Shown here: one piece after another, positions 9,158 through 20,696 of the stretch | Position numbering within the stretch: the stretch's first letter is position 1 | Layout: each line of letters begins with the position of its first letter | Assembly (NCBI RefSeq): GCF_024753205.1 | Contig: NZ_JANUGZ010000003.1 | Location: 930,001-994,000, forward strand | Direction of reading: 5' to 3' | Length of the DNA: 64,000 nt | Source of the DNA: Massilia aurea | GTDB taxonomy: Bacteria > Pseudomonadota > Gammaproteobacteria > Burkholderiales > Burkholderiaceae_D | The notes under the pieces: generated by a model | The model's input: the letters and a program-made list of their open reading frames with translations, nothing else | Told to the model about the DNA's origin: nothing | The model's database searches: none | Program-made: the position numbers and the translations under genes

Positions 9158-10279
9158 TTACTCCGGTGATTTGACCACGTCGCCGACTTGCACGGGCGCT
9201 GTCACCGTCATGATCAAGCCGTACGAGACGTTCTTGAACACGCGGAAGATGAACAGGCTGCCGTTTTGCTCGTCAGGCATTTTCAACTGGGCACGCCCCA
9301 TGCCGAGGAAACCCCGGCTCGCCGGGTCGGCCACAGTCTTCCCGACATGATAGAGCTGCAGCACGGCGCCGACATCGAGTCCGTCAACCGCGCCCCGGTT
9401 GACAGTCACGACCTGGCTCTGGCCGGCGTAGGTCACGCCGGCGTAAATGGACATCACGCGCGCATCGACCGGTTGCAGCGGCGCATGCGGTACGTAATTA
9501 CGTACCGGCGTGGGTGGCTGCGGCACCAGCAGGTCGCCCACGCCCATTTCACGCACGGTGTCGACGACCTGGAACGTATGCGCATCGACGCCCGGGCCGG
9601 CCGGGGTGACGAGCTTGACGCTGCCCAGGAAGGCTGCTTCGTGCGCCATCACCTTGCCGGTCTGCGGATCGCGCAGCACGGTGCCGGGGCGGAACACCTG
9701 GTACACCGTGTCGCTCGTGAGCGCGCCATGCACGTACACGCGGTCGCCCTTGCCAAGATAGAAGCGGCCTTCCTGCGAGGCAACGATGCGCGGCGCGCCG
9801 GCCAGCTCATCGGCTTCGACCACCAGCGGCTGGGTCAGATACGGTTCGATGGCCCCGGCGGGGATCGACGGCACCGCACCCTGGCCCGTGCCTTCGCTGC
9901 GCACCTGCGGCGACAGGCGCGTCAGCGGTAGCTGGCCACGGCCATCGCCGTCCTCGCCAGGCCGGTTGAACGACAGGCGGCCGCGCGCGCGGTCGAACCA
10001 GATCACCTGGCCCGGATAGATCCAATGCGGGTTGCGAATTTCATCACGGTTCATGCCCCAGACCTGGGGCCAGCACCATGGGTTGCGCAAGAACTTGCCG
10101 GAAATGTCCCAGAGGGTGTCGCGCTTGACGACGACGTGCTTGTCGGGGGCGTCGGGGCGGAACGCGCAGGCCGCCGACGGGGTGGCAGTATCCGTCTGGG
10201 CCACGGCGGCGCCGCTCGCGGCGCAGGCCAGCAAGGCCACCGCTGCAGCATGGGCCATGACTGTGCTAAAATTTTTCAT
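9158..10279 (-). CDS. LysM-domain secreted protein, 373 aa
   Basis: A signal peptide (MKNFSTVMAHAAAVALLACA, cleavage after AVAQ) is followed by one LysM domain near residues 45-100 (HVVVKRDTLWDISGKFL, WGMNRDEIRNPHWIYPGQVIW). LysM binds peptidoglycan, so the protein probably sits in the periplasm on the wall. The remaining 270 residues resemble the conserved C-terminal part of these betaproteobacterial proteins and show no catalytic signature I recognise. It is the first gene of the LysM-dprA-smg run and lies divergent from def. Family placement is solid; the role in wall maintenance is inferred. Confidence 0.88.
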   Translation of the reverse strand: MKNFSTVMAHAAAVALLACAASGAAVAQTDTATPSAACAFRPDAPDKHVVVKRDTLWDISGKFLRNPWCWPQVWGMNRDEIRNPHWIYPGQVIWFDRARGRLSFNRPGEDGDGRGQLPLTRLSPQVRSEGTGQGAVPSIPAGAIEPYLTQPLVVEADELAGAPRIVASQEGRFYLGKGDRVYVHGALTSDTVYQVFRPGTVLRDPQTGKVMAHEAAFLGSVKLVTPAGPGVDAHTFQVVDTVREMGVGDLLVPQPPTPVRNYVPHAPLQPVDARVMSIYAGVTYAGQSQVVTVNRGAVDGLDVGAVLQLYHVGKTVADPASRGFLGMGRAQLKMPDEQNGSLFIFRVFKNVSYGLIMTVTAPVQVGDVVKSPE

Positions 10280-10560
10280 TGAAGACGTCCGTTAAGTCCG
10301 GCGTTAAGACAGCGTAAATCCGAATACGATTGCAGGCCGCGCGCGCAGTGCGCCCGGCCGCGGCGCCAGAAGCATCACGACGTACCGCTCCCCGCCCACG
10401 GAAGGGTTGCTGTATAGAATCAAATTCTGCACACAATTGCCTGAACTAGCAAGACAAACCGGCGTTTGTCCTGCGGGGCGTGTGGCGCATTTGCTGTCTG
10501 AAATTGCCCGCGCTCCAGCACCCCGTCAACCGCACCCACCTCTCGAAATCCGAACTGATC

Positions 10561-11100
10561 ATGGCCCTACTCGACATCCTTCGCTATCCCGATCCACGCC
10601 TGCACAAGATTGCCACGCCCGTGACCGAATTCGGCACCGAGCGCCTGCGCACGCTGGTTGCCGACATGGCCGACACCATGTATGACGCGCCCGGCGTTGG
10701 CCTGGCCGCGAGCCAGGTGGACGTACACGAGCAAGTCGTCACGATCGACGTCACCGAAGCGCAGGACGATCTGATGGTCTTTATCAATCCTGAAATCACC
10801 TGGTCGAGCGACGAACGCGCCGTGTACGACGAGGGCTGCCTGTCGGTGCCGGGCGTGTACGACGGCGTCGAGCGGCCATCGCGCGTCAAGGTGCGCGCCT
10901 TCGATCTCGAGGGCAAGGAGTTCACGGTCGACGCCGATGGCCTGCTGGCCGTCTGCATCCAGCACGAGATGGATCACCTTAAGGGAAAGGTGTTTGTCGA
11001 ATACCTGTCGCCGCTGAAACGCAACCGCATCAAGGCCAAGCTGCAGAAAGAAGAGCGCGGCCTGGCGCGCGAAGCGGCCCAGCGCGGCGCGCGTCGTTGA
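10561..11100 (+). CDS. def: peptide deformylase, 179 aa
   Basis: Removes the N-formyl group from nascent proteins. All three active-site motifs are intact: GVGLAASQ (45-52), EGCLS with metal ligand Cys93, and QHEMDHL with His135/His139 as ligands and Glu136 as catalytic base. The start is ATG 10561; an upstream in-frame extension carries no family sequence. Its TGA overlaps the fmt ATG by one base (TGATG), which points to translational coupling with the enzyme that adds the formyl group. A TAGAAT at 10414-10419 is a weak promoter candidate upstream. Confidence 0.97.
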   Translation: MALLDILRYPDPRLHKIATPVTEFGTERLRTLVADMADTMYDAPGVGLAASQVDVHEQVVTIDVTEAQDDLMVFINPEITWSSDERAVYDEGCLSVPGVYDGVERPSRVKVRAFDLEGKEFTVDADGLLAVCIQHEMDHLKGKVFVEYLSPLKRNRIKAKLQKEERGLAREAAQRGARR

Positions 11101-12047
11101 TGAAGGTCGTCTTTGCCGGCACGCCGGAGTTTGCCGCCGTCGCCCTGCGTGCGATCCACGAAGCCGGTTTCACCGTGCCCCTGGTCCTGACCCAGCCCGA
11201 CCGCCCGGCCGGGCGAGGGATGCAGTTGCAGGCTTCCAGCGTCAAGCAATACGCGCTGGCGCATGGCATGCCGGTGGCGCAGCCGCTGTCGCTGCGCACC
11301 GACAGCAATGATCCGGAGCGCGCCGAACAGGCACGCGCAGCCCATGCGCAGCTGCTGGCGCTGGACTACGACGTGATGGTGGTGGCGGCCTACGGCCTGA
11401 TTCTGCCGCGCAGCACGCTCGACATCCGTCCCTGCATCAATATTCACGGCTCGCTGCTGCCGCGCTGGCGGGGCGCGGCGCCGATCCACCGCGCAATCGA
11501 GGCGGGCGATATTGACGCTGGCGTGACCATCATGGAAATGGAAGAAGGCCTCGACACCGGCCCCATGCTGCTGATGGAAGGCTTGCCGATCGAGGCCACT
11601 GACACCACCGGCACGCTGCACGACAAGGTGGCGGCGCTGGGCGCGCGCATGATCGTCGAGGCGCTGCACAAGATGGCCGCCGGCGAGCTGGTGGCCACAC
11701 CGCAGCCGGAGGCCGGCGTGACCTACGCGGCCAAGATCAAGAAAGAAGAAGCCAAGCTCGATTTCACGCTGCCGGCGGACGTCCTGGCGCGCAAGATCCG
11801 TGCGTTCAATCCGTTCCCCGGTGCGAATGGCGTGGTCGACGGCGTGGCAGTCAAGATCTGGCATGCCGACGCCGTTGATGGCAACGGTACGCCGGGCCAG
11901 GTGCTGCAGGCGGATGCAAGCGGGATCGTGGTGGCATGCGGTGCAGGCGCACTGCGCCTGACCGAGCTGCAGAAACCGGGCGGCAAACGCCTGGCGGCGG
12001 CGGAATTCCTGAAAGGGTTCGCGCTGGCGGGCTTGACCTTCAGCTGA
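11100..12047 (+). CDS. fmt: methionyl-tRNA formyltransferase, 315 aa
   Basis: Formylates Met-tRNA(fMet) using 10-formyl-tetrahydrofolate to make initiator tRNA. ATG 11100 overlaps the def stop by one base. The catalytic domain shows [10 protein letters not shown] at the N-terminus and the formyl-THF site [18 protein letters not shown] (Asn-His plus the SLLP loop) near residues 108-126. The OB-like C-terminal domain begins near residue 205 ([15 protein letters not shown]). Length is normal for the family. A terminator follows 26 bases after the stop, so def-fmt is probably a two-gene operon. Confidence 0.97.
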   Translation: MKVVFAGTPEFAAVALRAIHEAGFTVPLVLTQPDRPAGRGMQLQASSVKQYALAHGMPVAQPLSLRTDSNDPERAEQARAAHAQLLALDYDVMVVAAYGLILPRSTLDIRPCINIHGSLLPRWRGAAPIHRAIEAGDIDAGVTIMEMEEGLDTGPMLLMEGLPIEATDTTGTLHDKVAALGARMIVEALHKMAAGELVATPQPEAGVTYAAKIKKEEAKLDFTLPADVLARKIRAFNPFPGANGVVDGVAVKIWHADAVDGNGTPGQVLQADASGIVVACGAGALRLTELQKPGGKRLAAAEFLKGFALAGLTFS

Positions 12048-12073
12048 GCCGCCACGGGCTCCGCATACGACAA

Positions 12074-12097
12074 GGCAGCCCGCGGGCTGCCGTTTTT
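12074..12097 (+). terminator. intrinsic terminator after fmt
   Basis: A stem of GGCAGCCCG pairing with CGGGCTGCC is followed directly by GTTTTTG, just downstream of the fmt stop. Confidence 0.85.
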
Positions 12098-12108
12098 GTC
12101 TTCACGCC

Positions 12109-12136
12109 GTGAAAAAGGCGCCTCGCCGGCGCCTTG
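12109..12136 (-). terminator. intrinsic terminator after the BrnA-like gene
   Basis: AAGGCGCC and GGCGCCTT form a stem that, read on -, ends in CCTTTTTC. It lies 8 bases beyond the stop of the BrnA-like gene and separates it from the convergent fmt terminator. Confidence 0.8.
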
Positions 12137-12143
12137 CAACTGC

Positions 12144-12419
12144 TTACTCTGCCTGCGAATTACGCTGGGCATCCATATGTTCACGCAGAACCTGGTTGAT
12201 GCGGGTCTGATAGCCAGGACCTGCAGTCTTGAACCATTCGAGCATATCCACATCCAGGCGGATCGTGACAATCTGTTTCACACCATTGCTGGCAACTTGC
12301 GGCTTCGACGATGCTGCTGACTCCGGGTTGCTGTCAATTGGCTGATCCCAATCCGGTCGGTATTCTTTGTTCATGCGTAATCCCATCTGTTCACGCCACT
12401 CGCGGTGGCTTGACTTCAT
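12144..12419 (-). CDS. BrnA-type antitoxin, orphan, 91 aa
   Basis: The start is placed at MKSSHREWREQ (ATG 12419), which has a GGTGAG ribosome site 7 bases upstream; a longer open frame shows no related sequence. The C-terminal half matches BrnA antitoxins: VTIRLDVDMLEWFK, then GPGYQTRINQVLREHM, the DNA-binding part. brnA normally follows a brnT toxin gene, but upstream there is only an AT-rich region with repeats, then metH on the other strand. No toxin is present. Either the toxin was lost or this protein now acts only as a repressor. Clustered ATGTAAC repeats upstream are candidate operator sites. Confidence 0.78.
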   Translation of the reverse strand: MKSSHREWREQMGLRMNKEYRPDWDQPIDSNPESAASSKPQVASNGVKQIVTIRLDVDMLEWFKTAGPGYQTRINQVLREHMDAQRNSQAE

Positions 12420-12430
12420 TGTCGTCTCAC

Positions 12431-12496
12431 CATGTAACGTAAAGATTGCTGCTAAGTCGCGAATTGTAACGCCATGTAACACATACCATGTTACAT
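12431..12496. promoter_or_regulatory. ATGTAAC repeat cluster upstream of the BrnA-like gene
   Basis: CATGTAAC occurs at 12431-12438 and 12473-12480, TTGTAAC at 12464-12470, and the inverted copy GTTACAT at 12490-12496. The last two face each other across 9 bases as an inverted repeat. The region is AT-rich and lies directly upstream of the BrnA-like start. BrnA family proteins repress their own promoters, so an autoregulatory operator is the simplest reading. Confidence 0.55.
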
Positions 12497-12548
12497 ACAA
12501 AAGGATACATACATGGGTCCGACTTTCAGCGATATCAACGGCTTGGCG

Positions 12549-12554
12549 TATAAT
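12549..12554 (+). promoter_or_regulatory. metH -10 element
   Basis: A consensus TATAAT lies 57 bases upstream of the metH ATG. The -35 is weak (TTCAGC at 12525-12530, 18-base spacer). No cobalamin-riboswitch features were seen in the short leader. Confidence 0.5.
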
Positions 12555-12610
12555 CGTAGACCGCCCAACAGGCTCCATCTGTCAAGCCGCCCTCCTCGAA
12601 AGACCTCACC

Positions 12611-16381
<3,771 letters not shown>

Positions 16382-16386
16382 ACCCC

Positions 16387-16409
16387 AATTAGGGTCAGAG
16401 TAGAATTAA
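16387..16409. repeat. partial copy of the GGGTCAGAGTCGAATT palindromic repeat
   Basis: AATTAGGGTCAGAG followed by TAGAATTA starts 6 bases after the metH stop. It matches the left arm of the repeats at 42545-42995 with one change (C to A); the rest of the unit is missing. Confidence 0.7.
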
Positions 16410-16439
16410 TTAGTAATTTTTCCGAAAATCACGCTTTTT

Positions 16440-16552
16440 AATTAGGGTCAGAGTCGAATTATTGAGCAATTGCTCTCGCCAATAACGGGCTCGTCCATTC
16501 GAGGCCGTGCAAATTGGAAAAGTTGTCAAACAATTCGACTCTGACCCTCATT
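16440..16552. repeat. palindromic repeat copy, about 113 bp
   Basis: The left arm AATTAGGGTCAGAGTCGAAT (from 16440) is mirrored by the right arm AATTCGACTCTGACCCT (16532-16548). The 70-odd bases between them are partly unrelated to the 70-bp units at 42.5-43.0 kb. The right arm, read in reverse, continues as TTGTTTGACAAC, identical to the left half of the units at 42830 and 42926. Confidence 0.85.
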
Positions 16553-16581
16553 GTTGGGTAATTGCTTTCTATGGCGGGATG

Positions 16582-16619
16582 CGAAACGGGCCGGCAGTTT
16601 GTCCTGGCGGCCCGTTTCG
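16582..16619 (-). terminator. strong hairpin after the EAL/HDOD gene
   Basis: A perfect 12-bp stem (CGAAACGGGCCG with CGGCCCGTTTCG) has a 14-base loop and lies 20 bases beyond the stop codon of the - strand gene. No T-run follows, so termination is likely but not certain. Confidence 0.5.
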
Positions 16620-16639
16620 GGGTGGTGTCGCTGGTGACG

Positions 16640-17917
16640 TCAGATCGCGTAGCGTACGACCTTGTCGCTCCATTCGAATGCGGCTACTTCGAGCTCGGCC
16701 AGGTCGTCGCCGTCGAAGGCCAGTGACTTGAGGCCGGCGAGCATGTCGTCCTGCTCGTCGTCCATGCGCTCGATCGATTCAGCCAGCTTGAGCAGCTCGC
16801 CAAAGAAGCCCGTGCGGTTCAGGAGCGCGGCGCGCACTTCGTCGATCACGGGGATCTGTTCGACGATGTCGCGCATCGGAATGCAGAACAGCGTATCCAT
16901 CAGCGACATCATGCCGACCGTAAACGCGATGTCGGCGACGTTGCGCTGCGCCGGGCGCATGCGCTGGGCCAGCAGCTCCATCAGGCGCGCGCGGGTCGTG
17001 GCCAGCATCAGGAGCGGGCTCTGACTGTGGCCGCGCACATCAGGCTCGGCAAACAGCAGGATCTGCAGCCAACGCTGCAACTGGCGCCGGCCCAGCAGAT
17101 TCAAGGCCTGGCTGATCGATTCGATGCGGCGCCCTGCCCCGACTGCCGGCGTGTTCACCAGGCGCAGCAGGTTGAGGCCAATCGTCACTTCGCGTTTGAC
17201 CACTTGCTCGATCTCGGCATTGTCGGCATCCGACGTGATCAGGTTCATCAGGTCGAGCACCGTTGTCTGCGACGGCGACAGCTTGCGCCCTGCGATGACC
17301 GATGGCTTGGCAAAGTAATAGCCCTGGAAATAGTCGAAGCCGACGTCCAGGCAAGTCCGGTATTCGGTGAGGTTCTCGACCTTCGCCGCCACCAGCCGCT
17401 TGCCGGTGTTGCGCAGGCACGGTGCGAGCGACAGCATCGTCACGAGCGGCAGCGCGCGCAGGTCCATCTTGACGAAGTCGATCACCGGCAAGAAGCGCGA
17501 CAGCGCCGGGCCATGGGCCGAGGCTTCGGCAGCAAAACGAAAGCCGTGCGACGCCAGGTGCGTCATGCGTTCGATGACGTCGGCATCGGGCTCGACCGAG
17601 CTGACGATGTCCAGTACCGTGCGCTCGCGCGGCATGAACGCAAACATATCGCTCATCAATGCGTCCTTGTCGACATTGATGAACGCCGTCGCATCGCCAA
17701 TCGCGCGTGGCAAGCCGAGCTGGGAAGCATGGTGGATGACGCTGGCGCTGGCCGACAGCCCGGACTCGAACTCCGCCGGCCCCTGGGCACTGCCGCGGAA
17801 TAGCAATTCGTAGCCATACAATGCCTGGTTACGGTCCAGCACCGGCTGGCGCGCCAAGAAAAAATTGCGCATGCGCAGTGGCTGGGATGCCTCGTCGAGG
17901 CGGGCTGTATCGGTCAT
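16640..17917 (-). CDS. EAL-like and HDOD domain signalling protein, 425 aa
   Basis: The N-terminal half (residues about 18-210) is an EAL-type fold: LARQPVLDRNQALYGYELLFR keeps the first ExLxR glutamate, and FDYFQGYYFAKP matches the end of EAL domains. The EAL catalytic metal ligands are mostly absent (ID-FVKMD is kept, DDFG is not), so c-di-GMP hydrolysis is doubtful. The C-terminal half is an HDOD domain (about 215-410, VVKREVTIGLNLLRLVN, IESISQALNLLGRRQLQRW), a non-catalytic HD relative found in signalling proteins. This is the YuxH/CdgJ-like layout, often linked to motility. It is last in a run of - strand genes but separated from yafJ by 97 bases. Confidence 0.88.
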   Translation of the reverse strand: MTDTARLDEASQPLRMRNFFLARQPVLDRNQALYGYELLFRGSAQGPAEFESGLSASASVIHHASQLGLPRAIGDATAFINVDKDALMSDMFAFMPRERTVLDIVSSVEPDADVIERMTHLASHGFRFAAEASAHGPALSRFLPVIDFVKMDLRALPLVTMLSLAPCLRNTGKRLVAAKVENLTEYRTCLDVGFDYFQGYYFAKPSVIAGRKLSPSQTTVLDLMNLITSDADNAEIEQVVKREVTIGLNLLRLVNTPAVGAGRRIESISQALNLLGRRQLQRWLQILLFAEPDVRGHSQSPLLMLATTRARLMELLAQRMRPAQRNVADIAFTVGMMSLMDTLFCIPMRDIVEQIPVIDEVRAALLNRTGFFGELLKLAESIERMDDEQDDMLAGLKSLAFDGDDLAELEVAAFEWSDKVVRYAI

Positions 17918-18014
17918 ATCATTCTCAATATCGCGGCAACCGATCTACTTTACCGCATCCCAATGACAGTTGGGTTTCCTAGCATAAATTTTTTGTGAGA
18001 ATGTTGGGGAACGA

Positions 18015-18803
18015 TCAACCCGCTGACAAGGTCGCCACATCCTGCGGCAAGCCATCGACGAACACCTTCAGTTCACCCGGCGCGAAATGAGTCCATGCCT
18101 CGTTCGTCGTCAGCGGTTCAGTCACGATGATCGCGACCCGGTCATTGGGCGTCGTCACCTGCGAAAAGTCGACCGACAGGTCTTCATCCGACAGGCAGGC
18201 CGTCACGAACGGATGCTTGCGCACGACGTAGCACAGCTTGGTGGAGCAATGCGTGTACAGCGCGGTGCCATCGGACAGCATCATGTTGAAGGTGCCATGG
18301 GCGGCGATGCCGGGAATGATGCGCTCGAGTGCGCCAGCGAGCGCGGCGCGCGTGGGCGCGGTATCGCCGAATTCGCGGCGCAGGCTTTGCAGCAGGAAGC
18401 AGAACGCCAGTTCGCTGTCGGTCGTGCCAACGGGCCGGAATGTGCCATCGAGCACGGGCGCGAACGCCTTGAGGTCGCCATTATGGGCGAACACCCAATA
18501 GCGGCCCCACAATTCACGCACGAACGGATGGCAGTTTTCCAGCGCCACCTGGCCGATGGTGGCCTTGCGGATATGGGCAATGACGTTGGTAGACTTGATC
18601 GGGTAACGCTTGATCAGCTCGGCGATCGGCGAGGCGACTGCCGCCTGGTGATCGACGAAGTGGCGTACGCCGGTCCCTTCGAAGAACGCGATCCCCCAGC
18701 CATCGTGGTGGGTATCGGTGTGGCCGCCGCGGTGAGCGAAGCCGGTAAAAGAAAAGACAATGTCAGTGGGGACATTGCAGTTCATTCCAAGTAACTGGCA
18801 CAT
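18015..18803 (-). CDS. class II glutamine amidotransferase (YafJ type), 262 aa
   Basis: Starts MCQLLGMN, so removal of Met exposes the nucleophilic Cys2 of Ntn-type glutaminases. Other family motifs are FAHRGGHTDTHHDGWGI (oxyanion/glutamine site), HIRKATIG and FAHNGDL. The protein ends after the glutaminase domain, with no synthase domain, as in E. coli YafJ. The acceptor of the released ammonia is not known for this family; a role as gamma-glutamyl hydrolase has been described for relatives such as EgtC/DUG3. It follows the DUF3567 gene by 80 bases across a small hairpin. Confidence 0.92.
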   Translation of the reverse strand: MCQLLGMNCNVPTDIVFSFTGFAHRGGHTDTHHDGWGIAFFEGTGVRHFVDHQAAVASPIAELIKRYPIKSTNVIAHIRKATIGQVALENCHPFVRELWGRYWVFAHNGDLKAFAPVLDGTFRPVGTTDSELAFCFLLQSLRREFGDTAPTRAALAGALERIIPGIAAHGTFNMMLSDGTALYTHCSTKLCYVVRKHPFVTACLSDEDLSVDFSQVTTPNDRVAIIVTEPLTTNEAWTHFAPGELKVFVDGLPQDVATLSAG

Positions 18804-18834
18804 GGGTACAGCTTCGTATGCTACTGAAATGAGA

Positions 18835-18862
18835 GCGCCATCACCTTGGCTGGCGATGGCGC
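18835..18862 (-). terminator. hairpin between DUF3567 gene and yafJ-type gene
   Basis: GCGCCATC and GATGGCGC pair in a perfect 8-bp stem with a 12-base loop. There is no T-run, so it may act as an attenuator or RNA-stability element rather than a full terminator. Confidence 0.4.
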
Positions 18863-18883
18863 GGCAGGTACTTCACCAGCGGC

Positions 18884-19141
18884 TTAATGCAGCACCACCG
18901 GTTGGCTCATCAGGGTGTCGTACTCGCCCAGGAACTCGTCGATTTCTTCCATCGTTGGTTCGCTGGCGATCAGGTTGTTGACATCGCGCCGGAACGATTG
19001 CGCGAGTCGGCCGCCGATGAACGCTTCGCGCCGGCCGGCCTTGTCGACGATCTCGAAGCCACCAAAGCGCAGTGCTTCGAGTTCGCGGTCGACGCCGAAT
19101 TCGACGACGCTGTACTGTTCACTGTTATAGATCATGTTCAT
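18884..19141 (-). CDS. DUF3567 family protein, 85 aa
   Basis: A small acidic protein starting MNMIYNSEQYSVVEFG with the conserved block GGFEIVDKAGRREAFIGG. This matches the betaproteobacterial DUF3567 family, which has no known function. There is no signal peptide or membrane segment, so it is probably cytoplasmic. It is 126 bases from the CobW-like gene and 80 from the amidotransferase gene, all on -. Confidence 0.85.
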   Translation of the reverse strand: MNMIYNSEQYSVVEFGVDRELEALRFGGFEIVDKAGRREAFIGGRLAQSFRRDVNNLIASEPTMEEIDEFLGEYDTLMSQPVVLH

Positions 19142-19267
19142 GTTGACTCCTTCGATCAGAAAGTTGGTGCCAACCTGCCGGATGGATGGCGGCGAATGGC
19201 AGGCTGTTCACTTCGATAAAGAGGTGGGGCTGGCCAGCTGGATTTCAAGTGAACGCACCCGTAAAAC

Positions 19268-19732
19268 TCAGGCGTGTACGGTCAGTTCCAGGGCCAACAG
19301 CTGATCGTATGGCGGTGCTGCAAGCCACGATCGCAACTGATCAAGGTGTTCGCTGCTCGCCAGACCGATGAACAGGCGCCGAGGGCGTTGGCGCAGCAGA
19401 CGATTCAATGTTACACGCAAAACCAGATTGCCGTCGCAGCACAGGCAGCCCGGCGCGATGCGCATGACCTGCAGGCCGGGACCCGTTTCAAGGGGTGTGG
19501 CCGCCACGCCCAGGCCTTCGAGAATGACAGCGTCGAACGGGATGGCGGGCGCCGGCAGGCGGCTTGCGGGAGAGGTCACTCCGTCAGCAGCGAGACTGCT
19601 GACGGACGCAAGAGATACGGACGCAGGAGATGCAGACGCTGCATCGAATGGCGCGGCCAGGAGCGCCGCAATGGCCGCTTCGCGCGCCGCCGCCGTCGGA
19701 CCGGTAACGAGACTGGTGGCCGCGTGGGCCAT
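19268..19732 (-). CDS. small CobW-like protein without a normal P-loop, 154 aa
   Basis: The ATG overlaps the stop of the response-regulator gene by one base (TGATG), so the two are translationally coupled. The C-terminal half recalls CobW/P47K metallochaperone GTPases: GCLCC at residues 95-99 matches their GCxCC metal site, followed by LVLRVTLNRLLRQRPRRLFIGLASSEHLDQL where CobW has its switch and EPxGxA region. The N-terminus reads LVTGPTAAARE, lacking the GxxxxGKT needed to bind GTP. Between them is an Ala/Ser/Pro-rich stretch of low complexity. It may be a divergent metal-binding protein or a decaying CobW. The assignment rests on the cysteine motif and context only. Confidence 0.6.
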   Translation of the reverse strand: MAHAATSLVTGPTAAAREAAIAALLAAPFDAASASPASVSLASVSSLAADGVTSPASRLPAPAIPFDAVILEGLGVAATPLETGPGLQVMRIAPGCLCCDGNLVLRVTLNRLLRQRPRRLFIGLASSEHLDQLRSWLAAPPYDQLLALELTVHA

Positions 19733-20502
19733 CAGCCCCCTTTCTTGGCCAGCTTGCCCGGCTCGACGCCCAGCTGCTTGAGCTTGCGGTACAAGTGGGT
19801 GCGCTCCAGGCCCGTCTTTTCAGCCACGCGCGTCATGCTGCCGCCTTCGCGGCCCAGGTGGTGCTCGAAGTACATGCGCTCGAACGCGTCGCGTGCCTCG
19901 CGCAGCGGCAGGTCGAACGACAGCGTGTAACCGGTACCCTCGCCCTGCGACATCGCATGCACCATGCGCGCGCCATTGCCAAGGGCCGCGCCGGCGCCCG
20001 GCTGCGTATTGGCCGATGCGAACATCGGCGCCGATGGCGAGGCCGATGCGGATGCCGCGCCGCCGCCATCGAGCGCCATGCTTGGCACGCTCGGTGCGAT
20101 CGGCCGCGGTGGCGCCATCGGTGCACGCGCGACTTCCTGCGCGCGGCTCAGACCCTGCTGCACGGCCTTGAGCAGCTTTTGCAGCGCGATCGGTTTCTCG
20201 AGGAAGTTCAGCGCGCCGATGCGCGTTGCTTCGACTGCGGTGTCGATGGTCGCGTGACCGGACATCATGATGACCGGCATGGTCAACAGGCCGTCGCGCT
20301 GCCATTCCTTGAGCAGCGTGACGCCATCGGTGTCAGGCATCCAGATATCGAGCAGCACGAGATCCGGGGCGCCGGCCGCGCGCGCCTCACGCGCTTGCTG
20401 CGCGTTTTCGGCCAGGGTGATGGCATGACCTTCGTCACCGAGAATCTCGGAGAGCAGCTCCCGGATTCCCATTTCATCGTCAACTACCAGTATGTTCGCC
20501 AT
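19732..20502 (-). CDS. short NtrX-like response regulator: receiver plus Fis-type HTH, 256 aa
   Basis: The receiver domain (1-120) is complete: VVDDE acidic pocket, phosphoacceptor Asp52 in LVLLDIWMPD, MMSGHAT, and lysine in NFLEKPI. An Ala/Pro/Ser-rich linker (about 125-195) follows, then a Fis-type helix-turn-helix (SMTRVAEKTGLERTHLYRKLKQLGV, split over residues about 220-247). NtrX of other bacteria carries a sigma-54 AAA+ domain in the middle; here it is absent, so this protein should not activate sigma-54 promoters by ATP hydrolysis. The neighbouring ntrY gene supplies the likely kinase. It ends one base into the CobW-like gene. Confidence 0.9.
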   Translation of the reverse strand: MANILVVDDEMGIRELLSEILGDEGHAITLAENAQQAREARAAGAPDLVLLDIWMPDTDGVTLLKEWQRDGLLTMPVIMMSGHATIDTAVEATRIGALNFLEKPIALQKLLKAVQQGLSRAQEVARAPMAPPRPIAPSVPSMALDGGGAASASASPSAPMFASANTQPGAGAALGNGARMVHAMSQGEGTGYTLSFDLPLREARDAFERMYFEHHLGREGGSMTRVAEKTGLERTHLYRKLKQLGVEPGKLAKKGG

Positions 20503-20696
20503 CTCTTCTACCTTCCTGATCTTCTACCCGACGTGTGTGCAATTTTATAAGTTTTTTGCACTGAAGGGGAGTTCGAAAAACCATTACGAGCGGAGCCACG
20601 ATCGGCCGGAAAACGCACTGTACTGACAAACGCGGCGCAGTGTACTGCCAGGCGGTGCGATTGGCAGGCAACACGCAGCGGCTTGTTCAGTTGTCC

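Noticed and set aside
12497-12610. Possible cobalamin riboswitch before metH
   Set aside because: The leader is only about 60 bases after the -10 element. No B12-box-like sequence or multi-helix fold was seen.
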